Part shown: in pieces, positions 1 to 5,030 of the stretch
Position numbering within the stretch: the first letter of the stretch is position 1
How the letters are laid out: each line of letters opens with the position of its first letter
Assembly: GCA_019751575.1 (NCBI GenBank)
Contig: JAIENF010000245.1
Location: forward strand, 1 to 5,030
Direction: 5' to 3'
DNA from: Burkholderiales bacterium
GTDB lineage: Bacteria > Pseudomonadota > Gammaproteobacteria > Burkholderiales > CAIKXV01
DNA length: 5,030 nt
Notes under the pieces: model-generated
Seen by the model: only the letters and a program-made list of their open reading frames with translations
The model's database searches: none
What the model was told of the DNA's origin: nothing
Translations under genes and position numbers: made by a program

Positions 1-582
1 ACGACGCCATCGTGATGAACCCGCCGTTCGGCCTGGGCGGTTCGGATGCGATTCCCCACCTGGCCAAGGCAGCGACGCACCTGAACCCGGGCGGCCGGAT
101 CGTGGCGCTGATCCCGACCGGGCCGGCGGCCGACAAGAAGTTCGACAAGTGGTTCTACGAGGAAGAAACCCGCCCGGCGAAGCCGCTGGGGCGCACCGAG
201 CGCGCCGGCGACTTCTACGACGGCGACATGGTCGAGCTCGACGGCCGAGACGGGCGCTACCGCATCGTCGGGCGCAACCTGGACGGGACGTTGGGCGTGC
301 AGCGAGTTGGAAGCGCCGGCAACCCCGAGAGCTTTCGCTCGCACTACGTCGCGCGCGTCGTGGCCGCGGGCCCGAGGAAGGAAAGGTACAAACCGGCCGA
401 GGGCCTGTCGCTGGTAGCCGACATCAAGCTGCCCGGCGTGACCTTCGAGCGCGCCGGCACCGGCGTGATGACGCGGATCGTCATCATCGACAAGGGCGAC
501 GCGCCCGGCCAGGTCAACCAAGACTATTCGGACGCCGAGGACATCAATGCGTTCTTCGAGCGGATCCGGGATGCGGACATGC
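1..582 (+). other. N6-adenine DNA methyltransferase domain, C-terminal half
   Basis: The visible chain opens with DAIVMNPPFG; NPPFG (bases 18-32, residues 6-10) is the catalytic motif IV of N6-adenine methyltransferases, where Asn and the Pro-Pro-aromatic loop hold the flipped adenine. GGRIVALIPTG (residues 30-40) fits the following strand of the Rossmann-like methylase core. LPGVTFERAGTGV (residues 143-155) and then TRIVIIDKG match the last core strands of the phage-type methylases found in polyvalent proteins. The S-adenosylmethionine-binding motif I must lie upstream of the window, so an intact cofactor site cannot be confirmed. The expected role is self-methylation of phage DNA to escape host restriction. 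The core is split by an insert (residues about 53-134). The domain ends near residue 193 in an Arg/Lys then Ala/Pro-rich linker (bases 588-680). The methylase fold is secure; its target sequence is unknown. Confidence 0.87.
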
Positions 583-3500
583 CCGCGCGCAGGAAGAAGG
601 CGACCGACAGCGCGGCCGCGCCTGCCAGTGCTCCGACGCCGGCGGACGCGGCTCCGGAGCAGCCCTACAGCGGCCCTGAAGAAGTGGTCGAGCACACGAC
701 CGGAAAGGGCAAGGTTCTCAAGGGCATCGTGCGCACCGGCATCACGAAGGCCGAAGCGCAGCAGATCGACAAGTTCACCTTCCCGAAGAATGGCGGCTGG
801 TTTATTCGCCTGAAGCACCTGAATGGCGATGGTGCGTTCTCCAGGGCGGACGCGCGGAGCAACGCGGTCATGCCCCGCGAGGCGACGACGTTTGACGAGG
901 CACGCGAGGCAGCTCGAGCCTTTGTCGGCCGCGCGATGCGGAATGCAGCTACCGGCGAGACGGCCACGGTGTCGAATACGACGCTGGCGAAGATGCTCAG
1001 TGGATCGTCGGCCAACAAGTCGACGAGTTCGCAGGACCATGCACAGGCGGTTGCCAACGCCGACGTGCTCTTCGAGCGCAGTCTGCTGGATAGCTCAACC
1101 CCTGATGTTCGCGGCGAGCCCACGATCGCTGCGATTCAGCGTTTCGTCGCGCCGATGGTGACCGCGGACGGGTCGGTGGTAGCAGTGAAACTGACCGTGA
1201 AAAAAACCGTCAGTCCGCTGCAACCCAATCCGCTGTACACGATCGAGACGATAAACGTACAGAAGCCCGCGCTGGGGGCCCCCATATCGGGGATTGAGCG
1301 GGAACCCGGACAGAACCGGAATTCCCCACAGGCGGGCTTCTCAGAAAGTGTACAGCAACTGCTGCGAGACGCCCAAGCGGCTCAGGACGGTCCAATGTCC
1401 CGTGCCCAGCCCGGCATGGGATCGGCGATCCGCGACGTGAACCGGGTGGCCGACCGCGTGCGCAAGGTCTTCCCGAACGCGCCAGGCATCAACGTGCTGC
1501 CGTCCTCGCAGTACGCGCCGGCCGACCTGCGCGAGTTCATGGCGGCCGAGGGCATGCTGAACGAGGCCGACGGCGTCTACTGGGGCGGCGAAGTCTGGGT
1601 CTTCGCCAACAAGATCACGAGCCCGGCCCGGGCCGAGTGGGTGATGCTCCATGAATTCGGGCACGCCGGCATGCGGGCGCTGTTCCCGATGGAAATCGAG
1701 CGCCGCGCGAAGTTCGCCACGATGCTCGCCACCAACCCAGACCTGCAGGCACGCGTCGCGCGGCTGATGGAAGGTCGCCCGGAAGTGCAGGACATGGTCG
1801 ACGCGGTCGACGAGGTGCTGGCCGACACGGCGGCGTCCGGGGAGCGGCCGAGCTGGCTCATGGAAATCGTCGCGTGGGTGCGCGCGCAGCTGCGCCGCGC
1901 GGGCCTGATCACCACCTACACTGACAACGACATCCTGTCGATCGTCGCCATGGGTCGCGACCGTCTGCGCCGCGGCGACAGCGGGTCCCTCGCGGGGGTG
2001 TTTTCCCGGCGCATCTTCTGGGACGGCTATCGAACGGTCAACGACTTCATCGTCCCTGAGACGCCGGAGTTCGAAGACAACATGACCGGCGATCTGGCGT
2101 TGATTCCCGACGCCGCGCGTAAACACGGCATCGCGCCGCTGCCTGTAAGACTGGCCGTGGGCGCAGTCTTCGCTCCGCATCGCGGCTTCGGGTTGGAGCA
2201 CATTCGCTCGGAAGCGGAAGCCAATCCGAAGCGTGAGGCGCCCAGTGCGACGCAGGATCGCGCGGAGAACTTCGCCAGGCAGGTGACCATGGTCATCCGC
2301 GATGCCCGCGCACTGTACGTCGACGGGAAGCGGCTTGCGCTTCGGTCGCCGCTCATGAAACTGGCGGTCATCCTTGAGCGCCGCGGCGATTACTATTCGG
2401 TCGTGTCGCTGGTGCCCAGCGAAAGACCCGTGTGGGGAGTCCCTGTTTGGTCTGGGCGCTTGGCCTTCCCAGAATCGAGTCGCAGTAACTCGGAGCCACC
2501 GTATCAGTCGAGCGGACTTGATGCCACTGCATCCGCCCCGGAAAGAGCTGGGGTCCAAACAGAGAAGTACGAATTTAACAGGCCGGGACCGGCAATTCAA
2601 GTCAAGAAGAAGCGCAAGCTCGACGATGGGAACTTCTCCCGCGCCGACACCGGCCAGGTCGCCGCACCCGCCCAGCTCGCACCGGCCGGCATCGTCGACG
2701 CCGCCCTGCGGATCCCGATGCAGGCGCTGGGCGTCGACAAGCTCACCCGCAACGCCGGCCGGGCCCTGACCGACATGCTGGCAAAGTACATCCCCGAGCG
2801 TGTGAAGGCCGGGGTCGTCGATGACTTCGGCCTTGGCGAGGTGTACGTCGACCGTCGGGCCTTGATGTACGGCCAGCAGCGCCGCGGCCTGCGGGAAGCG
2901 AAGGGCCTGTACGACCGGATTGCGACCGTCTCGCGCGAGGAAGCGGCCGTGCTGTACGCGGCGGCCAACAACGCCGACCCCGAGCAGGTCGAGGCGCTGA
3001 TCGCCAACCTGTCGCCCGAGGGCCAAGCCGTGCTGCGCGAGGTCAAGCAGCGCGTGCAGGACATGGGGCGCGAGCAGGTCCGGCTGGGACTGCTGTCCGC
3101 CCAGGCCTTCGAGCGCAACGAATGGGCGTACCTGCGCCGGTCCTACCGGAAGTACGAAGAAGCGCAGACCGAGAAGGTCCGCCAGCGCCGCGGCCGCGCC
3201 ATTCAGGTCTGGGGCGACGCCTACATCGGGCGCGGCCTGTTCGACTCGGTCGACCCGGCGAAGCTGCAGGGCCGCGGCTGGTTCGGCACGAAATCGAAGG
3301 ATGGCCAGGCTGACAAGCAGGCCGTCGGGCAGAAGTTCATCCGCCTCGAGCGTCGCCGGCCGTCGGGCGAGGGCGTCGAAAACCTGCCGGGCATCGAGGG
3401 CAAGAAGCCGAAGGGCAAGCTGCTGGAAGCCGTCTACTGGAAGGCCGACGAGCCGATCCCGCCGCAGTACGCGGAATTCGAGCAGGCCGGCGTCTGGGAA

Positions 3501-5030
3501 GCCCGGGACACGAAGGGCGCCAAGGTCGTGATGTGGCGCGACTTCACGCCCGACGAGCGCAAGCAGATGGGCGAAATCGACGACTTCCGCTACGCGATGC
3601 TGAAGACGATGCACTTCGCGACGCACAACGTCGAGGTGGGTCGGTTCCTCGAGTGGGTGGCCGACACCGAGGCGGTGCCGGATGAAGACCGGCTGCCGCC
3701 GGGCGCCGAGGTCCGCGAGGCGAACGAAAGCCTGTCGGTCACCTACGGCCGCGACGTCTGGGTTCAGGTGCCGAGCTCGAAGGCCGGGCAGTCCGACGCC
3801 CGCAAGTACGGCAAGCTCGCCGGCCAGTTCGTTCCCGGCCCCGTCTGGAACGACCTGCGGCAGATCGTGCGCACCCAGCATATCCAGCCCTTCGGCGAGC
3901 TGTACGCCGACGTGCTGCGGTTCTGGAAGGTGTCAAAGGCGCTCGCGCTGGATACCCCGATCCCGACGCCCGACGGCTGGACGACGATGGGCGACATCAA
4001 GGTCGGCGACCGCGTCTTCGACGAGCAAGGCAAGGTCTGCGAGGTGATCGGGGCGACAGACGTGCAGCTGGACCGCAAGTGCTTCGACGTGGCCTTCTCC
4101 GACGGCACGAAGATCACGGCGGATGCCGAGCACCTGTGGTTCACCGTGATGCAGGGCTCGCCTGGGGTCCGCACCACGGAGCAGATTCGCGCGACCCTGA
4201 AGGAGCGCACGCGGGGCGACAACAACCACAAGATTCCGGTGGCCGGTGCGCTCGATTTGCCGGAAACGACGCTGCCGATCCCGCCATACGCGCTGGGCGT
4301 GTGGCTCGGCGACGGCGATACGCGGGCGGCCCGCATCAGCGCCGGCGGCGAAGACGTTGCCGAGTTGATCGAGCACTTGTCGGTGGCGGGCGTTCGTTGC
4401 GGCGCGCCGGGCAAGGACAAGCGCAACAACGTATTCACGTTCCAAATGCGACGGCCGGCAGATACCTGCCTGCGCGGGCATGACGCGGCCGAAATCGGCC
4501 CGAAAGGGTGCCGCGTATGCGCGAACATCGCACAACGAGGCGCTGAATTGACGGCCATCATCAACCCGCACCTTCAGGTCAAGATGCGTGGAATCGGGCT
4601 GCTCGGCAACAAGCACATCCCGGCGGTCTACCTGCGCGCGTCCGAGGCGCAGCGGCGCGAGCTGCTGATGGGGCTGATGGACACCGACGGCCACGTCACT
4701 GAGAAGGGGCTGTGCGCCTTCACCACGACGCTCCCGGCGCTGCGCGATGGCTTCATCGAGCTTGCGCGCTCGCTCGGGTACAAGCCTACCGTGGGCGAGA
4801 TTCAGCCCGTCTGCAATGGGAAGCCCGGAAAAATCGCGTGGCGGATCAACTTCAAGCCCTACGCCGACCGGCCAGTGTTCAAGCTGGCCCGAAAACTCCA
4901 GCGCCTTGCGGAGCCCCGGGCGACGCGGCAGCGGTCGCAGACCCGGCAGATCGTCTCGATCACGCCGGTGCCTTCTGTGCCGGTGCGCTGCATCGCGGTG
5001 TCGTCGGAGTCGCGCCTGTACCTGGCCGGC
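1..5030 (+). CDS. Giant phage polyvalent protein (methyltransferase, peptidase and RNase-like domains), intein-interrupted; partial at both ends
   Basis: One frame, first full codon at base 3, stays open for 1,676 codons to the last base with no stop, so the start codon, ribosome binding site and end lie outside the window. Order seen: N6-adenine methyltransferase C-terminal half (residues 1-193), small GGWFIR module (227-273), LPD3-like domain (290-427), zincin peptidase (465-659), PBECR-like RNase domain (685-826), long helical conserved region (883-1312), intein (1313 to the end). Such chains are known from phages and conjugative elements as polyvalent proteins. P1 DarB, an injected antirestriction protein with methylase and helicase parts, is a functional comparison, not a demonstrated homologue. 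No helicase is visible here, although one could lie outside the window. No signal peptide or membrane segment is seen. Third codon positions are mostly G/C, with poorer patches around 930-1340 and 2100-2580. The single-gene reading is very secure; the biological role is inferred. Confidence 0.93.
160..404 (+). other. Beta-rich insert inside the methyltransferase core
   Basis: Between KKFDKWFYEEE, just after the PTGPA loop, and ADIKLPGVTFERAG, where the methylase core resumes, lie about 80 residues that do not look like methylase core. The centre (residues 69-103, bases 207-311) reads GDFYDGDMVELDG, then RYRIVGRN, DGTLGVQRVG. These are short alternating hydrophobic strands broken by DG turns, the pattern of a small SH3-like or KOW-like beta barrel. 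Placed between the catalytic loop and the last strands, it could act as a DNA-contacting or target-recognition element. This is inferred from the strand pattern only; no known family was recognised. Confidence 0.5.
681..821 (+). other. Small HTTGKGK...GGWFIR module of phage polyvalent proteins
   Basis: Residues 227-273 begin EVVEHTTGKGK and continue GIVRTGITKAEAQQIDKFTF and GGWFIRLKHL. The H-T-x-G-K-G-K start, the 'AxxIDxFTF' middle and the GGWFIR end recur, in my recollection of the family, just after methylase or helicase parts in large phage proteins. The enzymatic role is unknown. The conserved charged and aromatic residues suggest a small nucleic-acid-binding or scaffolding fold, but no catalytic signature is visible. 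It is tethered to the methylase by an Ala/Pro-rich flexible linker and followed directly by an FSRAD motif (837-851). The boundary is clear; the function is not. Confidence 0.5.
837..851 (+). repeat. FSR-type boundary motif, copy 1 (FSRAD)
   Basis: Phe-Ser-Arg-Ala-Asp (residues 279-283), preceded by GDGA, lies between the GGWFIR module and the LPD3-like domain. The identical pentapeptide recurs at 2634-2648, and two variants (MSRAQ, FSRRI) mark other boundaries. It may be a linker signature or a processing site; only the repetition is seen. Confidence 0.5.
870..1290 (+). other. LPD3-like (large polyvalent protein-associated) domain
   Basis: Residues 290-427 start with a helix (TTFDEAREAARAFV), then a short strand, TVSNTTLAKMLSG (969-1004), a helical stretch with NADVLFERS, then DVRGEPTIAAIQRFVAPM and the paired strands GSVVAVKLTVKKT, ending in LYTIETINVQKPALGAP. 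This order (helix, 'LxxxLSG', 'A.V.FE', 'RGEP.I..I.RF.AP', 'VKLTV') matches my memory of large polyvalent protein-associated domain 3, which is often linked to the Barnase/EndoU/ColicinE5-type RNase fold. No certain catalytic pair can be named. The following stretch to base 1394 is a Gln/Pro/Ser-rich linker. GC at third positions is visibly lower here than in the methylase or the downstream helical region, suggesting a module acquired separately. The alternative is a degenerate toxin-fold domain without activity. Confidence 0.55.
1395..1409 (+). repeat. FSR-type boundary motif, copy 2 (MSRAQ)
   Basis: Met-Ser-Arg-Ala-Gln (residues 465-469) sits at the start of the zincin domain, after a Gln/Ala-rich linker. 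It is a variant of FSRAD, with Met for Phe and Gln for Asp. Confidence 0.4.
1395..1978 (+). other. Zincin-type metallopeptidase domain (HEFGH)
   Basis: Residues 465-659. The core motif HEFGH is at bases 1650-1664 (His550, Glu551, His554), in the helix context WVMLHEFGHAGM. In the HExxH families the two His bind zinc and the Glu activates water. A third ligand is plausibly Glu604 in AVDEVLAD (1803-1826), about 50 residues downstream, a usual spacing for zincins. Before the motif come strands GINVLPSS and GVYWGGEVWVFAN, the expected edge-strand arrangement. After it comes a helical tail, WLMEIVAWVRAQLRRAGL, typical of phage polyvalent peptidases. The likely job is limited cleavage, either of this polyprotein-like chain or of a host protein. 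The active-site residues appear intact, so I expect an active enzyme; the third ligand and the substrate are inferred. Confidence 0.85.
2001..2015 (+). repeat. FSR-type boundary motif, copy 3 (FSRRI)
   Basis: Phe-Ser-Arg-Arg-Ile (residues 667-671) lies between the peptidase tail and the PBECR-like domain, after GSLAGV. Only the FSR core matches copies 1 and 4. Confidence 0.4.
2055..2480 (+). other. PBECR-like RNase/toxin domain (Barnase-EndoU-ColicinE5/D-RelE-like)
   Basis: Residues 685-826. PLPVRLAVG leads into GFGLEHI (bases 2184-2204, His733). A helix follows (DRAENFARQVTMVIRDARALYV), then strands LALRSPLMKLAVILERRGDYYSVVSLVPS and VWGVPVW. An N-terminal 'RL..G....G.GLEHI' with a conserved His, one helix, and then an antiparallel sheet is the layout of the phage Barnase-EndoU-ColicinE5/D-RelE-like nucleases used as C-terminal toxins and in polyvalent proteins. 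In that superfamily the His is a candidate catalytic residue for RNA cleavage; a second catalytic residue is not certain here, and Glu, Arg or Tyr in the sheet are candidates. The domain lies just downstream of an FSRRI motif and is followed by a Ser/Pro-rich linker (2481-2600). Codons are AT-richer than in its neighbours. It could also be an inactive relative. Confidence 0.6.
2634..2648 (+). repeat. FSR-type boundary motif, copy 4 (FSRAD)
   Basis: Phe-Ser-Arg-Ala-Asp (residues 878-882), preceded by DDGN and identical to copy 1 at protein level but with different codons (cgc/gcc here, agg/gcg there). The match is therefore not a recent DNA duplication. It sits at the start of the long helical region. 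Confidence 0.5.
2649..3938 (+). other. Conserved helical C-terminal region of phage giant proteins, broken by the intein
   Basis: About 430 residues (883-1312) that I recognise as a stretch common in very large phage proteins, without a firm family name. It begins with helices around DAALRIPMQALGV and KLTRNAGRALTDMLAKYIP. It continues with long charged helices (VLREVKQRVQDMGREQVRLG, then NEWAYLRRSYRKYEEA). A short beta segment follows, and the region ends VWVQVP, KYGKLAGQFVP (3804-3836), VWNDLRQIV, ELYADVLRFWKVSK. In relatives that I recall, the last motif continues directly into a T-A-x-x-P-x-V-H-x-N-N segment, which here would be displaced downstream of the intein. No catalytic signature is visible, and a structural or host-entry role is possible. 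Third positions are almost all G/C, and the region looks like ancestral phage sequence. Confidence 0.6.
4263..4770 (+). other. LAGLIDADG homing endonuclease domain of the intein
   Basis: Two dodecapeptide-type motifs frame the domain: ALGVWLGDGD (4290-4319, acidic residue Asp1437) and LLMGLMDTDG (4662-4691, acidic residues Asp1560 and Asp1562). Both helices end in the acidic residue that binds the catalytic divalent metal in LAGLIDADG enzymes. The lead-in NHKIPV followed by PIPPYALG is usual for phage inteins of this sort. GHVTEKGLCAFTTT and RDGFIELARSLGY follow motif 2 as the second half-domain. The enzyme should cut intein-free alleles of the same gene and promote spread of the element. Both motifs look intact, so recent or continuing mobility is plausible. 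Cleavage has not been shown, and the target would be the intein-less junction sequence. Confidence 0.88.
4461..4541 (+). other. CX3HX9CX2C zinc-binding-like insert between the LAGLIDADG motifs
   Basis: Cys1489, His1493, Cys1503 and Cys1506 (codons at 4467, 4479, 4509, 4518) in the pattern C-LRG-H-(9)-C-RV-C, followed by a basic helix ANIAQRGAEL. The spacing resembles the small C-x(n)-GH ... CxxC zinc knuckle seen in phage HNH-type endonucleases. Here it sits between the two LAGLIDADG motifs, where it could add DNA contacts. Codons in this short stretch (gta, gca, caa, cga, gct) are less G/C-ending than the flanks. Zinc binding is inferred from spacing alone. Confidence 0.6.

Larger units (their letters stand above)
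3939..5030 (+). mobile_element. Class 3-type intein with homing endonuclease, C-terminal end cut by the window
   Basis: The splicing element starts at Ala1313 (ALALDTPIPTPDGWTTMGD, block A), in the same frame as its host. Block B is GTKITADAEHLWFT (4104-4145): His at position 10 (intein residue 65) and Trp at position 12 (residue 67), with Asp in place of the usual Thr at position 7. Block F, PVRCIAV then RLYLAG, has Cys at position 4 (codon 4989-4991, intein residue 351). Ala at residue 1 plus Trp at B:12 plus Cys at F:4 is two thirds of the Trp-Cys-Thr triplet that defines class 3 inteins, in which the block F Cys attacks the upstream splice junction. The expected Thr, the terminal His-Asn and the first downstream extein residue lie just beyond the window. 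364 residues are seen. It must excise after translation for the host protein to be whole. Confidence 0.92.

Noticed and set aside
149..679. Forward frame of 176 codons starting at an ATG
   Set aside because: Arg/Gly/Ala-rich out-of-frame shadow of the methyltransferase; no motif.
665..1123. Antisense frame of 152 codons opposite the LPD3-like domain
   Set aside because: Ser/Arg/Ala-rich translation without domains, fully overlapping the well-supported sense frame.
1200..1206. A7 run as a possible programmed frameshift or slippage site
   Set aside because: The frame continues correctly across it (VKLTVKKTVSP), the base before the run does not complete a canonical A-AAA-AAG-type heptamer in frame, and no stimulatory structure or useful alternative frame was seen.
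1274..1283. GGGGGCCCCC palindrome as a terminator or operator
   Set aside because: Ten bases inside coding sequence (Leu-Gly-Ala-Pro), no loop and no T run; expected by chance in GC-rich DNA.
1341..3881. Long antisense reading frame of 846 codons
   Set aside because: It lies opposite the real frame, which carries NPPFG, HEFGH and the other domain motifs. Its translation is low-complexity and rich in Arg, Ala, Val and Leu, with no recognisable domain. It results from the GC-rich codon pattern of the + strand gene.
3939..3962. Intein start as a class 1 junction with a sequencing error at Cys1
   Set aside because: The codon is gcg (Ala); Cys would need at least two base changes. The accompanying Trp at B:12 and Cys at F:4 explain the absence of Cys1 without an error.
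3764..4694. Two overlapping antisense frames (266 and 253 codons) opposite the extein/intein junction
   Set aside because: The sense frame here contains intein blocks A and B and both LAGLIDADG motifs; the antisense translations have no recognisable features.
1..5030. A DarB gene-symbol assignment
   Set aside because: Only the methylase half and overall polyvalent layout are comparable. No helicase is visible and the remaining domains differ, so a symbol would overstate the match.

Overview
The window lies wholly inside one very long protein-coding gene on the + strand. Reading the frame that begins at base 3 gives 1,676 consecutive sense codons to base 5030. There is no stop codon, and neither the start nor the end of the gene is visible. 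I checked frame continuity at several points and every recognisable motif falls in this one frame. The base composition is GC-rich with strongly G/C-biased third codon positions. This suggests a phage or prophage of a high-GC bacterium, probably a proteobacterium, but host and phage cannot be named from the sequence. No RNA gene, promoter, terminator, CRISPR array or second gene is supported.

The protein looks like a giant phage 'polyvalent protein', a chain of unrelated effector domains of the kind found in phages and conjugative elements (the DarB-like / large polyvalent protein-associated domain class). Domains in order: (1) the C-terminal half of an N6-adenine DNA methyltransferase with an NPPFG motif, interrupted by a small beta-rich insert (1-582); (2) an Ala/Pro linker and a short 'HTTGKGK...GGWFIR' module (681-821); (3) a domain resembling LPD3, the large polyvalent protein-associated domain 3 (870-1290); (4) a zincin-type metallopeptidase with HEFGH (1395-1978); (5) a domain resembling the phage Barnase-EndoU-ColicinE5/D-RelE (PBECR) RNase superfamily, with GFGLEHI (2055-2480); (6) a long, mostly helical region typical of the C-terminal part of these phage giants (2649-3938). 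Short FSR-type motifs (FSRAD, MSRAQ, FSRRI, FSRAD) recur at four domain boundaries.

At base 3939 the conserved region is interrupted by an intein that runs to the window end and is nearly complete (364 residues seen; only the last dozen or so are missing). It starts with Ala instead of Cys/Ser, has Trp at block B position 12 and Cys at block F position 4. These are the marks of a class 3 intein, which splices without an N-terminal nucleophile. It carries a two-motif LAGLIDADG homing endonuclease, and a CX3HX9CX2C zinc-binding-like insert sits between the two motifs.

Working model (inference): the protein protects incoming phage DNA by methylation and carries protease and RNase-like effectors. 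The peptidase may process the chain at linkers, and the intein must be removed to restore the conserved C-terminal region. The antisense reading frames, including one of 846 codons, are shadows of the GC-rich coding strand.
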